Part shown: in pieces, positions 26,098 to 34,145 of the stretch
Position numbering within the stretch: the stretch's first letter is position 1
How the letters are laid out: each line of letters begins with the position of its first letter
From: Caldithrix sp.
GTDB taxonomy: Bacteria > Calditrichota > Calditrichia > Calditrichales > Calditrichaceae
Direction of reading: 5' to 3'
DNA length: 39,139 nt
Assembly (NCBI GenBank): GCA_020720405.1
Contig: DYOS01000016.1
Span: 1 to 39,139 of the forward strand
Position numbers and translations under genes: made by a program
Notes under the pieces: model-generated
Databases searched by the model: none
Told to the model about the DNA's origin: nothing
Seen by the model: only the letters and a program-made list of their open reading frames with translations

Positions 26098-26733
26098 ATG
26101 AATCGCTCCCTCCTGTTTATGGTTTTATTTCTGCTGGGCGGCATGCTGCAGGCTCAGGAAAAATTTTCGGAATTTAAGGTTGGTGTGATCGGCCCGAGCG
26201 GTGCCAAGTCCGGTTTCTTTGGTGGCGTTAATCTGGGCCGGTCGGTTGATCAGAATATCGGCGTCAGTGCTTCGATTGATCTTTACCGCAGCAGCTATAC
26301 CAAAGAAACAAAAGTAGCAACAGAAAAAGATGCCCAGGGTAATGTTATTGAAACCATTCAGACTGAGCTGGAACAGAGTACAACCATGATTCCCCTGTTT
26401 TTTAATATTTATTATCAGGGGGTTATGCCGGCTGGTTTTAACCTGCGGGCCGGCGGCGGTCTGGGATACGAATTGCTGTGGAGCAGTTTTACCAATTATG
26501 AAACCGATAAAGATGACACCCAGTTTTTCAGCGGATTCGGCTGGCATCTTGATGCCGGGATTACCTATCCGCTTAGCCAGAAGTCTGATATTTTCGGTGA
26601 AGTCCTGTATCATGGCGGCGCCCCGTCCCGGGATGAGACTGAAAACGATGAAGGTCTGCCGGTCCGTTCCGAAATCAAAATGGACGGATTAGGATTCCGG
26701 GTTGGCATCCGGCTGTATGGTCTTGGCATCTGA
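26098..26733 (+). CDS. Outer-membrane beta-barrel protein
   Basis: A 211-residue protein starting with a signal peptide (MNRSLLFMVLFLLGGMLQAQ). The mature part alternates Gly-rich turns and amphipathic strands (FFGGVNLGRSVDQNIGVSASIDLYRSSY, FNLRAGGGLGYELLW, FSGFGWHLDAGITYPLSQKSDIFGEVLYHGG) and ends GLGFRVGIRLYGLGI, as expected of the OMP_b-brl type, with a long charged loop (TKETKVATEKDAQGNVIETIQTE). It diverges from the GH13 lipoprotein across about 107 bp, AAAGGA precedes the ATG, and a terminator follows. The function is unknown; association with carbohydrate uptake is only suggested by position. Confidence 0.78.
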   Translation: MNRSLLFMVLFLLGGMLQAQEKFSEFKVGVIGPSGAKSGFFGGVNLGRSVDQNIGVSASIDLYRSSYTKETKVATEKDAQGNVIETIQTELEQSTTMIPLFFNIYYQGVMPAGFNLRAGGGLGYELLWSSFTNYETDKDDTQFFSGFGWHLDAGITYPLSQKSDIFGEVLYHGGAPSRDETENDEGLPVRSEIKMDGLGFRVGIRLYGLGI

Positions 26734-26744
26734 TTTAAAAATCC

Positions 26745-26774
26745 GGCTGTCTGTTTAAGCAGGCAGCCCTTTTT
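26745..26774 (+). terminator. Intrinsic terminator of the barrel gene
   Basis: The stem GGCTGTCTG (26745-26753), six-base loop and CAGGCAGCC (26760-26768) pair with one G-T wobble and are followed by CTTTTT. It lies 12 bases after the stop codon at 26733. Confidence 0.9.
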
Positions 26775-26835
26775 ATTTTCTCAGCTTCCCGGGCCGATTC
26801 GTTCTCAATCATTTATCAACAGACAGGAGAGAGAA

Positions 26836-28056
26836 TTGCGTTACCTCGTTTATCTTTTGATCATTTTTCTTTTTGCTGCCGGTTGCCAGTCTCTCCGCAA
26901 AGACACGGTTGCACCACAAATTCCACTGATAAAAGTTTTGTTGTCCAGCCAGTCTGAGCCCGACTCGCTAATATTTTCCGGGATCTATGAAATGCAGAGC
27001 GAAGAGGCCGTTTATGAATTTGGACGCAGCAATAATAGTGTCCAGATTCAACACCGGGATAATCAGTACATTGTTTTTAATAAAAACCGCCGTTTTATTT
27101 TCCAGCCCGGGCAATCGACTATTTTCCGGACCCGGGATGCCTCAGCTTCTTTCAAATTTGGCGGTCAGCGTTATCCGGGTGATATCCTTCTGCTTTTTAC
27201 AGCAGAGGCTAAAACCAGGTTTATAAACCAGGTTGACCTCGAACAATACATTCAGGGGGTTGTTCCGGCCGAGCTGCCGTCTTCGAAAATGTCCTATCTT
27301 GAAGCCCTGAAAGCCCAGGCCATCTGCGCCCGGACCTATGCCATAGGCCGGTTGGATCAAACCGCCGGTGCTGAATTTAATGTTTATGCCTCCGTCCGTG
27401 ACCAGGCCTATGCCGGCCTTGACCGGCAGACAACCTTTTCCCGTCAGGCCGTCATTGAGTCGTTTGGCACGGTTTTGATGTTCAGCGAAAAACCGGCCGT
27501 AATTTATTACCATGCCAGTTCGGGCGGATTACTGGAAAACGGTTCGGTTTTTGGCAGTGCCTCTTCAACAGTCTATTTAAAAGAGGGCAAAGATCAGCTT
27601 GGCAGCAAACTGCTCGGAGCCGCTTATCCCAAATTTCGCTGGAGCCAGAGTTTTAGCCTGCCTGATCTGGATAAACGATTCCGGGAGATGTTCAGAAAAT
27701 CCAGACTGAGCAAACCGGTGGCCGACACCGCACAGGTTGAGATGGCTTTTAAAATTATGGAACGCAGCCCGGGTCTGCGGGTCAGCCGGCTCTCCATTTC
27801 ATATGCCGATACCTCGGTCATTTTAAAGGATTATGAAATCCGCCGCTTTTTCACATCGGCTGAGGGCACCCTGCCCAGCAACCTGTTTTCGATGGATATT
27901 CAGGGCGATTCATTGCTTGTTTTAAATGGCGGTGGATTCGGCCACGGTGTCGGGATGAGCCAATGGGGCGCGGTCGATATGTCGGAACAGGGTTTCAAGC
28001 ACTATCATATTCTTAAAAAATATTTCCCGGATACTTATCTAAAAAAGGTTTACTAA
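26836..28056 (+). CDS. SpoIID/LytB-domain lipoprotein
   Basis: A 406-residue lipoprotein, start TTG at 26836 supported by AGGAG six bases upstream; the signal reads YLLIIFLFAAGC with lipidated Cys17. The SpoIID/LytB domain covers about residues 125-400: DLEQYIQGVVPAELPSSKMSYLEALKAQAICARTYA, a YASVRDQAYAG segment, PAVIYYHASSGG and the terminal GGGFGHGVGMSQWGAVDMSEQG, all hallmark blocks. SpoIID is a lytic transglycosylase acting on denuded peptidoglycan in Bacillus; related proteins in non-sporulating Gram-negatives are thought to act on the cell wall at division. It overlaps the next gene by one base (TAATG), so the two are coupled. The envelope is the likely site. Confidence 0.9.
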   Translation: MRYLVYLLIIFLFAAGCQSLRKDTVAPQIPLIKVLLSSQSEPDSLIFSGIYEMQSEEAVYEFGRSNNSVQIQHRDNQYIVFNKNRRFIFQPGQSTIFRTRDASASFKFGGQRYPGDILLLFTAEAKTRFINQVDLEQYIQGVVPAELPSSKMSYLEALKAQAICARTYAIGRLDQTAGAEFNVYASVRDQAYAGLDRQTTFSRQAVIESFGTVLMFSEKPAVIYYHASSGGLLENGSVFGSASSTVYLKEGKDQLGSKLLGAAYPKFRWSQSFSLPDLDKRFREMFRKSRLSKPVADTAQVEMAFKIMERSPGLRVSRLSISYADTSVILKDYEIRRFFTSAEGTLPSNLFSMDIQGDSLLVLNGGGFGHGVGMSQWGAVDMSEQGFKHYHILKKYFPDTYLKKVY

Positions 28057-28796
28057 TGAAGTATCTTTTTCTGCTGATTGCATTGGTTATGGCCGGGTGC
28101 CAGCCGGCGGCCATTGTCCGGCCCATTACCCGGGGCAGCGAAGTGGACAGCGTTTTTTATTACCGGCAGCAACCCGTTGCCGATCCCTTCCTGGACAGTT
28201 TGAGTCTTCATGATAACCGTAATCTGACCCTGCGAAAAACCGTTCTGCCTCTGCCCGCCCCAATCGATCCGTTTGACCATGCTGCGGGATTCCGGGTTCA
28301 GGTGTTTGCCGGGGCGGATTCAATAAAGGCGGTACAGGAAAAACTTCAGGCCGCTCCGGCCGTTGGTCAGGATTCGGTTTACCTGTTCCGTGAAAATGGT
28401 TTGTTCAAAGTACAGGTTGGTGATTATCCAGGTCGGCCGCAGGCGGAAGAATCCCGTAACCGGTTGAAAGCGGTTGGTTTCACCGGGGCTTGGCTGGTGC
28501 AGAGAGAAATCAATATTCCAAGAACCGTTTCCACTTCCACCGGCGGAGATATGAGCAGGGCAAGCCTTCCTGCCGGCCGATTTTACATACAGCTCCGGGC
28601 CACCGCTGATCAGGCAAAAGCTCTTGATCTGGCCGAACAGGCCGCGGCTGCTTTCAGTTTAAGCTACAAAATCATCGCCGCCGGCCAGGTCTATAAAGTG
28701 TTGCTCGGCCCTCTGCCCAACCGTTTCGAAACGGAACGCCGGCTGACCGAGGTGCGCAATGCCGGCTATCCGGATGCCTGGATTGTTGAATTGTAA
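28056..28796 (+). CDS. Lipoprotein with two SPOR domains
   Basis: A 246-residue lipoprotein; the signal MKYLFLLIALVMAGC places lipid on Cys15. Two SPOR-like repeats are visible, about residues 89-150 (FRVQVFAGADSIKAVQEKLQ...LFKVQVGDYPGRPQAEESRNRL) and about 170-246 (FYIQLRATADQAKALDLAEQ...YKVLLGPLPNRFETERRLTEV). SPOR domains bind peptidoglycan stripped of stem peptides, which marks septa. Its partner upstream, with which it overlaps by one base, is a SpoIID-type enzyme that acts on just such glycans, so a joint role in cell-wall remodelling at division is plausible. The next gene starts ten bases later. Confidence 0.85.
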   Translation: MKYLFLLIALVMAGCQPAAIVRPITRGSEVDSVFYYRQQPVADPFLDSLSLHDNRNLTLRKTVLPLPAPIDPFDHAAGFRVQVFAGADSIKAVQEKLQAAPAVGQDSVYLFRENGLFKVQVGDYPGRPQAEESRNRLKAVGFTGAWLVQREINIPRTVSTSTGGDMSRASLPAGRFYIQLRATADQAKALDLAEQAAAAFSLSYKIIAAGQVYKVLLGPLPNRFETERRLTEVRNAGYPDAWIVEL

Positions 28797-28805
28797 AGGA
28801 AGAAT

Positions 28806-29963
28806 ATGGGTAATCTAAATTTTTCTGTTCTTGATGTCTTAAAGGCGCCGCGCCTGGCTTTTTCACCGCAGCGAATTCTTATCGCAACTTTTGGTATTAT
28901 GACGGCCCATCTTCTTTTCCTGGGCGGAGCCTGGCTTAGTGCGGTTCTGAGCGGTTTGTCCTTTACAAGTTTATGGCAGACCTATGGACTTTTTTATTTT
29001 CCAGTATCCGGTTCATTCCCGCTGCTGCCCAAATTTCTTTTTCTGTTGACGGCGGCGCTGGCCTCGCTGATTTTCCTGGCCACCAATCTGGCCACGGCCC
29101 GCAGTATTTACATGGTTCTCCGGGACTATCTTTTTTATACCGGTGGCCAGGCCTGGCGCTTTGCCGGTCGCCAATTTGCTTCGCTGCTTGGCATATATAT
29201 CACCTTTATTTTTCTGATTGTGCCCTTTATTCTCGGCGCTGGTTTGATGTCCGCCCTGGGTCAGGTGGCCTGGCTGGGTGAAATCATCAATGCCCTGGCC
29301 ACCCTGCCCTATATTTTCGCCGGCATGATTCTGGTTTTTCTGACCATCGGTTTTTTTATCTCTTTTGTTTTTGGCCCGGCGATTATCGCTGTGTCCGAAG
29401 AAGATGGTTTTGGTGCGGCAACTCAGGCCCTGCATCTGACCTGGGGACAACCGGTGCGGCTGGTACTTTTTATTATTTTTACTTTTCTGGAAGTGCTTTT
29501 TGCAGTGCTCTTCTTTGCCTTTATCCTGAAAATCGGCCTGATTATTTACTCCGTTTTATTTATGCCGCTGATGCACTCACTGGCGCCAATGCTTGATCAT
29601 GCCCTGTACCAGGTACAGATCGCCATGGGCCCGGCCGATGATTTTTTACGCAACCAGCTTGGTCAGGCCGGAATAAAGGTGTTGTACCTGAAGAAAGATT
29701 ACCTGGCTTTAAGTCTGCCGGTCTCTACCGCAATAGCTTCCAATATCGTTTTTATATTCTTACTTTTTGCAGCCTATATGACCGCCGGTTATGCCATTGC
29801 CGTGGCTAATGCCGGAATTGTCATCGGTTACCTGAACCTGCAGTATTATCTGAATAATGTGAATTTACTGGAACGTAAAGATTCCGAAATTCTGAATTCC
29901 GGTGAGGCGGAGATTGAAATCAAAAAGGATGATTTTAAGATTTTACAGGAAAAGCCGGAGTAA
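28806..29963 (+). CDS. Polytopic integral membrane protein, unknown function
   Basis: A 385-residue protein with about seven or eight predicted membrane segments. These lie near residues 24-50, 76-95, 125-150, 165-195, 215-255 and 300-345, with the hydrophobic run IYITFIFLIVPFILGAGLMSALG and others. The charged C-terminal tail (ERKDSEILNSGEAEIEIKKDDFKILQEKPE) is probably cytoplasmic. The pattern GPAIIAVSEEDGFGAATQALHLTWGQP resembles a loop found in bacterial DUF-type membrane proteins with glycerophosphoryl diester phosphodiesterase-like membrane domains, which I cannot confirm. It is the last gene of the SpoIID-SPOR operon (AAGGA ribosome binding site, ten bases after the SPOR stop), and the terminator overlaps its stop codon. 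Confidence 0.75.
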   Translation: MGNLNFSVLDVLKAPRLAFSPQRILIATFGIMTAHLLFLGGAWLSAVLSGLSFTSLWQTYGLFYFPVSGSFPLLPKFLFLLTAALASLIFLATNLATARSIYMVLRDYLFYTGGQAWRFAGRQFASLLGIYITFIFLIVPFILGAGLMSALGQVAWLGEIINALATLPYIFAGMILVFLTIGFFISFVFGPAIIAVSEEDGFGAATQALHLTWGQPVRLVLFIIFTFLEVLFAVLFFAFILKIGLIIYSVLFMPLMHSLAPMLDHALYQVQIAMGPADDFLRNQLGQAGIKVLYLKKDYLALSLPVSTAIASNIVFIFLLFAAYMTAGYAIAVANAGIVIGYLNLQYYLNNVNLLERKDSEILNSGEAEIEIKKDDFKILQEKPE

Positions 29964-29976
29964 ATCCGGCTTTTTT
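29951..29976. terminator. Bidirectional terminator overlapping two stop codons
   Basis: AAAGCCGGA (29951-29959), loop GTAAA and TCCGGCTTT (29965-29973) form a perfect hairpin with a T run after it on the plus strand and TTTT on the minus strand. The TAA of the plus-strand gene lies in the loop, and the stop codon of the convergent minus-strand gene begins at 29977, so one hairpin ends both transcripts. Confidence 0.85.
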
Positions 29977-30850
29977 ATTTCTTCCCGCCAAAATTATAAG
30001 CAAAACTAACCATCGGTATAAATGGGAAGCCGGAAGTTTCAGCGCCAGCCGGGTACATAAATCCAAGATCAGCAGCCAGTTGCCTGCCAAGGAAACGGAT
30101 ACCACCGGTCAGCATCCAGACATCGCCTGTCGGCGGAATCCAGTTTTCCGTTAATAGTTTTAGTGATTTGGAAATACGCAGTTCACCACCAATCATAATG
30201 ATCGGTTCGTTGCTAACATCCTCACCGGCGACATAACCCCAGCCGGCGCCAAATGTAATCGCTTGGTCTTCACTACCATAAGTACCTACTCCATAAAGGA
30301 TTCCAACTCCGTCATAATCAAAGCTGGTCATATTGAAGTATAAAGTTCCGATAGCCACATCCAGTTTATCTGTTTGAAAAACGCCAATTTTCGGGGCAAA
30401 ATAAATTATCTGAGATTCTCCCCCCGGGAAAAGACTCATCCCGCCGGCCATGGTAAAATAGTCGGTTACACCAACTGCCACCATTGGAAAGAATATATAA
30501 TAATCGGAAAAATAACCCTGCCCACGCTTCAGCGTCCGTCCGGTGGAAGTAAAAAACAGGCGCGTGGAATTAGGGTCCTTAAAGGTGTAAATCTCCCGTC
30601 CCGGCTCAACGGTGACGTCTTCGCGGCTGACAACGCGGTCCTTTGGAATGCTCATTTCAATACCGTCTTCGGTCCGGACACGCAGCACGGCCTCGGTTTC
30701 TTCAAGAATGGTAACCAGATAAGTCTCACCATTCTGCAGTTCAAGAATGGCTTTCACTTCGCCTGCCTGCTTTCCTTCCGGAAACAATTCCTGCGCGGAA
30801 AGAAAATAAGGCAGGGTCAGAAGCAGAATAAAAAAACTTCGTTTCCACAT
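29975..30850 (-). CDS. Predicted outer-membrane beta-barrel protein with N-terminal SH3-like extension
   Basis: A 291-residue protein starting MWKRSFFILLLTLPYFLSAQ, a signal peptide. AAGGAGG sits just upstream; of the tandem ATG codons at 30853 and 30850 the second has the better spacing. The first 75 mature residues (AILELQNGETYLVTILEETEAVLRVRTEDGIEMSIPKDRV) look like a small beta domain. The remainder has Gly- and aromatic-rich strands ending in FIPMVSFAYNFGG, as in a barrel of about ten strands. The family is not known to me. It converges on the membrane-protein gene and shares its terminator. It is separated by 92 bp from the superoxide reductase gene. Confidence 0.75.
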   Translation of the reverse strand: MWKRSFFILLLTLPYFLSAQELFPEGKQAGEVKAILELQNGETYLVTILEETEAVLRVRTEDGIEMSIPKDRVVSREDVTVEPGREIYTFKDPNSTRLFFTSTGRTLKRGQGYFSDYYIFFPMVAVGVTDYFTMAGGMSLFPGGESQIIYFAPKIGVFQTDKLDVAIGTLYFNMTSFDYDGVGILYGVGTYGSEDQAITFGAGWGYVAGEDVSNEPIIMIGGELRISKSLKLLTENWIPPTGDVWMLTGGIRFLGRQLAADLGFMYPAGAETSGFPFIPMVSFAYNFGGKK

Positions 30851-30942
30851 CATAAATCCTCCTTTGGACAAAATGACCCGGCATATAATAACCGGCGGAA
30901 AATCAATACACAATGAAATTTATTTATTGATTCCCAAACCAA

Positions 30943-31323
30943 TCAAGCTGCAACTTCAACCATTTTTTCTGCACTTTGCCACAAACCGTGTTTGGTACAG
31001 AAAGACATGGCCATCAGTTTCATGTTAGCGGTCGGCACAATATTAAATTCCACTTCAATATGGCCGGGCAGATTACCAAGGCCCCCGGCGGTGAAGGAAG
31101 TCTGTGCCAGCATTTTTTCGCCATTCCACAATTGTACCCAGGCAATGTAATGATCATGCTCATCCGGATGAACATAAGCATCGCCCACTTTTACCCTGAC
31201 CGGCAGCACTTTTCCGCTTATGGCCTGATCAGCGCAGTGAATAAAGGGTGAGTGGCGGTCGATATAATCTTTTTTTGCTTCCCGTTCGATTTGGGAAATG
31301 TCTTCATAACGATTGATTTTCAT
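30943..31323 (-). CDS. Superoxide reductase, class II (neelaredoxin type)
   Basis: Reduces superoxide to hydrogen peroxide at a single Fe(His)4Cys centre; typical of anaerobes and microaerophiles. The 126-residue protein has no N-terminal desulforedoxin domain, which makes it a one-iron class II enzyme. The five ligands are readable as His24 (RHSP), His52 and His58 (VHPDEHDHYI), Cys109 and His112 (SFCTKHGLW). The active-site loop that normally reads Glu-Lys-His is Asp-Arg-His here, a conservative double change. AAGGAG lies ahead of the ATG. The electron donor is presumably a rubredoxin, which is not in this window. Confidence 0.9.
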   Translation of the reverse strand: MKINRYEDISQIEREAKKDYIDRHSPFIHCADQAISGKVLPVRVKVGDAYVHPDEHDHYIAWVQLWNGEKMLAQTSFTAGGLGNLPGHIEVEFNIVPTANMKLMAMSFCTKHGLWQSAEKMVEVAA

Positions 31324-31412
31324 ACCTTCTCCTTTTCCTGTTGAATATGTATTACGGATTAACTTACACCTGTCCCAGGCGATCGGTCCGGGATTTTAAC
31401 TATGCTTTCTGT

Positions 31413-31754
31413 TCAAGATCGGGAATTAGTTTTTCTCTTTGACTTCAGTTTTGGAAGAGGTAGTTCTTCAGCGCTGATTTTTACCAGATGGGTTAACCAT
31501 TCCCGGTCTTCCAATTGGTCTGTAATCAGAAAATATAGTTTAGCTCCGGGATAGGGCGGCGCTTCAACGGGATGCTGAATAAAGTTTTTCCCGGCCTGAG
31601 TTGGTTTTATAAATAACTGGTTATCACAAACCAGTCCGATGATCTTTCCATTATAGTAAAGGGCATATTCTCCAAACATTTTTCTGGTGGTTATTTCACC
31701 GAGGCCGTCCATTTGACCGGCAACGAATTCAACAAAGCTTAGATCTGAAGCCAT
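31413..31754 (-). CDS. TfoX N-terminal domain protein
   Basis: A 113-residue protein with the TfoX/Sxy N-terminal fold: TTRKMFGEYALYYNGKIIGLVCDNQLFIKPT (residues 22-52) followed by PYPGAKLYFLITDQLEDREWLTHLVKIS. Sxy is a competence regulator in gamma-proteobacteria, but single-domain members in other phyla have no known role. The C-terminal TfoX domain is absent. The C-terminus is basic (KLKSKRKTNSRS). It lies between the superoxide reductase and the DUF2461 gene on the same strand, with gaps of 89 and 55 bp, so loosely clustered transcription is possible. Confidence 0.87.
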   Translation of the reverse strand: MASDLSFVEFVAGQMDGLGEITTRKMFGEYALYYNGKIIGLVCDNQLFIKPTQAGKNFIQHPVEAPPYPGAKLYFLITDQLEDREWLTHLVKISAEELPLPKLKSKRKTNSRS

Positions 31755-31809
31755 TTTACACCTTTTGGTTATACTGATGGTGGCAGCCCGAAAAACCTCG
31801 GCCGTTTAT

Positions 31810-32511
31810 TTAGTACCGGTCTGAACGGGTCATGTTCAGCAGCCAGTGATGGACAGGTTCCAGCGCACTAAACTTTCTGATGACATATTCATCAAATCCG
31901 GAGCTGTATAATTGAGGACCAACCGGTTCTTCAGCCATAAAGGCCAGTCCGTCATACAACAGCCATCCAGCCTGGGGATGGCCGGCGTCAAAGCCGCGGG
32001 GCACTTTTTTATATCTTTTTTCCTGCATCCGGAACGATGGTTCTTTCTGCAGAACGGCTGCGGTGGCTTTCTCCAGAGCGGGTCCGGTTATTTCATCGAG
32101 TGCAGCTTCACGATACAACCCAAGCAGTTGCGGGGTGAAAATATGCAGACCGCCGGCGATCATAAAACTTTCTGCACTAAGTTGAAAATAAAAACCAGGA
32201 CATTCCAGCTTTTTCCCTTCACCTTCCCACATGAAAATACCCAAATGTGTTTTGTAGGGCGATTTCTCTTTGCTGAATCGGACATCCCGGTGCAAACGGA
32301 AAATGGATTTGTCTATCTTCGGAATGGCATTCAGGTTTGGGGCAATGGTCTTTCTCAGGGTGGATCCGATGACATCTACAAAATGCATGGCCGGGGTCAG
32401 AATATATTCTTCGAAATCCGGACGGTGTTCTTCAAACCATTGTTTATTATTATGGAGGCTTAGTTCGGCAAAGAACCGGACCGATTGTGCTGTGAAAAAA
32501 TTTCCACTCAT
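31810..32511 (-). CDS. DUF2461 family protein
   Basis: A 233-residue protein of the DUF2461/TIGR02453 family, cytoplasmic, function unknown. Family landmarks are FFAELSLHNNKQWFEEHRPDFEEYI (residues 13-37), the RLHRDVRFSKEKSPYKTHLGIFMW block (about 72-95), and FYFQLSAESFMIAGGLHIFTPQLLGLYREAA, followed by PRGFDAGHPQAGWLLYDGLAF. A GGAGG lies eight bases before the ATG. Length is normal. It is often found as a single gene and is conserved in many bacteria, including FCB members. Confidence 0.88.
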   Translation of the reverse strand: MSGNFFTAQSVRFFAELSLHNNKQWFEEHRPDFEEYILTPAMHFVDVIGSTLRKTIAPNLNAIPKIDKSIFRLHRDVRFSKEKSPYKTHLGIFMWEGEGKKLECPGFYFQLSAESFMIAGGLHIFTPQLLGLYREAALDEITGPALEKATAAVLQKEPSFRMQEKRYKKVPRGFDAGHPQAGWLLYDGLAFMAEEPVGPQLYSSGFDEYVIRKFSALEPVHHWLLNMTRSDRY

Positions 32512-32687
32512 AAAAATGACCTCCGGTTGAATTATAAACCAACTTAAAATATTAACAACAATTCTTCAAAGCCGGAACATTGTAATTTTCAACCGGATTT
32601 TTTGAAAATAATTGGTTTTCATAAGTATTAATTCCCTGCCGGATAGCGGGTGAAATAATAGTATTTCCAATTATTACTGTTGCAGAA

Positions 32688-33848
32688 TTACCAACCCCGA
32701 CAGAGAGCACCAACTGGTATAAGCTTAATATCATCAATATTCATGTATTCCGGACCATTGTAAAACAAATAGCATCTGACCGGCTGCCTGCTTTGTGTTT
32801 TAAAATCCTTCAGGTTTTTGATATCCCGCAGAGAGGGCTTTGATGTGTTTTTAATTTCAATGGCATGAATAAAACCATGTGCTTCAAAAATCAGGTCTAT
32901 TTTCCTGCCTGCCGAACTTTGGTAATAATAGAGGCGATCCGTATCGATCTGTCCGAGGCGACGGCGCTTTTCAATCTCGGCAACCACAAAATTTTCCAGC
33001 AATTGACCTTCGCCCACATTCAGGCTCATGCTTTGAATAATACCGTTATCAATAAAATATGTTTTTGCCGATTTAATAAGACGTTTGGCCGGCCCGTACT
33101 GATAACCATATAAACGAAAGGTCAGTTGTGCCTGCTGCAAAACATCGAGATATTTTTTTGTTGTGGCATGACTTAACCCGGCTTCACGGGCAAAATTACT
33201 GATCTCAAGATGCGAACCTATACTGCGCACCAGGTGAAGAAATATGGATAATAGTCCATCCACATTGCCTATATTGGACAATTGCATAACATCACGGATA
33301 AAATAAGTATCCCGGTAGTTTTTTAACAGGCCTGCTTTCTCTGTTTCATTTTTGGCAGACAAAATTTCGGGGAACTGACCATATTTGACGGCCATATTCA
33401 AGGCCCGTGTGGCATTCTGTAATTCAACCGGATTGAGTTCATCATCAAAAATATTGTGATTGGCCGGGCCTTCTTTCTCTCCAAAACACAGGGTCGGCAA
33501 ATGATATAAGTTGATCCGGCCGGCAAGTGTATCCGCTGAGGTGTCCATCAGGCCGATCGAACTCGATCCGGTCAGGAAAAAAATTTTATTCTGTTCATCA
33601 ATTCCATACTTAATAGCTACAGTAAATTCGGGTCGGCGTTGAATCTCATCAATAATAACTTTTGGCCCGAGTGAATTGATCAGCCCTTTGGGATCACGCT
33701 TCGCCCAATTCAGATAGTCCATATCATCAAGGGTAATGTAATGATACTCCGGGAAATTCTGTTTAAGATAAGTCGTCTTGCCGGCCCGGCGCGGGCCGAG
33801 AATCAGAGCACTTTTAGCGGGATCAATTTTAAGCCATCTGGTAAACAT
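32688..33848 (-). CDS. AAA_14/DUF4143 ATPase
   Basis: A 386-residue P-loop ATPase of the orphan AAA_14 plus DUF4143 family. Walker A is GPRRAGKTT (18-26), Walker B is VIIDEIQ (64-70), and FFLTGSSS follows as a sensor-like segment. The C-terminal half is DUF4143 with a PD-(D/E)XK-like core (KIDLIFEAHGFIHAIEIKNTSKPS). These proteins are widespread in anaerobes, lie alone, vary between strains and are suspected of mobility; their function is unknown. Its DNA looks more AT-rich than the neighbouring genes, fitting a recent arrival. There is no Shine-Dalgarno sequence ahead of the ATG. An inverted repeat (33888-33906) lies upstream. Confidence 0.87.
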   Translation of the reverse strand: MFTRWLKIDPAKSALILGPRRAGKTTYLKQNFPEYHYITLDDMDYLNWAKRDPKGLINSLGPKVIIDEIQRRPEFTVAIKYGIDEQNKIFFLTGSSSIGLMDTSADTLAGRINLYHLPTLCFGEKEGPANHNIFDDELNPVELQNATRALNMAVKYGQFPEILSAKNETEKAGLLKNYRDTYFIRDVMQLSNIGNVDGLLSIFLHLVRSIGSHLEISNFAREAGLSHATTKKYLDVLQQAQLTFRLYGYQYGPAKRLIKSAKTYFIDNGIIQSMSLNVGEGQLLENFVVAEIEKRRRLGQIDTDRLYYYQSSAGRKIDLIFEAHGFIHAIEIKNTSKPSLRDIKNLKDFKTQSRQPVRCYLFYNGPEYMNIDDIKLIPVGALCRGW

Positions 33849-33887
33849 GGATTTAATTTAGCATGGCAATTTTAAAAATCAATGTTG

Positions 33888-33906
33888 AAAATTGTCATGC
33901 AATTTT
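33888..33906. promoter_or_regulatory. Inverted repeat upstream of the AAA_14 gene, possible operator
   Basis: AAAATTG-N5-CAATTTT is a perfect seven-base dyad about 40 bp upstream of the ATG at 33848. The right half, in CATGCAATTTTAAAA (33896-33910), recurs almost exactly closer to the gene as GCATGGCAATTTTAAAA (33861-33877), about three helical turns away. The set could bind a regulator, possibly the gene's own product; nothing else supports this. Confidence 0.3.
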
Positions 33907-34052
33907 AAAACTCCACTGCTTGTGGACTAAATTAACGTCTGAGGAACTGTTTTAGTGCCGGCTCAAAAATTATGCACAAAAAATAAAAATAGAAGAAAAA
34001 ATTTGGTCGCTCTATCTCCATCTTCTCAAGATGTTACAGAACCCCTTAAAAC

Positions 34053-34085
34053 CGTCATCCCGTCTGCACGGGACAGGTTTTCGAG
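34053..34085. repeat. Truncated copy of the GTCAT intergenic element
   Basis: Thirty of 33 bases match positions 2837-2869: CGTCATCCCG, a CCCG/CGGG hairpin, and GGTTTTCGAG where the other copy has AGTTTTCGAG. It lacks the other arm, so it is a fragment. It lies in the 33849-34145 gap between the ATPase and the M13 peptidase, which otherwise holds only the dyad and the terminator. Confidence 0.65.
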
Positions 34086-34105
34086 CGCAGAAAAATAAAA
34101 TGGTG

Positions 34106-34132
34106 GGAAAAAGGCTGTCGGCCGACAGCCTT
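34106..34132 (-). terminator. Intrinsic terminator of the M13 peptidase gene
   Basis: A perfect 22-base palindrome built on AAGGCTGTCGG and its complement (34111-34132) lies 14 bases beyond the stop codon at 34146 on the minus strand, and is followed there by a short T run. Confidence 0.85.
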
Positions 34133-34145
34133 ATATAAAAAACAT

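Noticed and set aside
32552-32737. 61-codon minus-strand frame after the AAA_14 gene.
   Set aside because: It overlaps the end of the ATPase gene in another frame, has no ribosome binding site and shows no domain.
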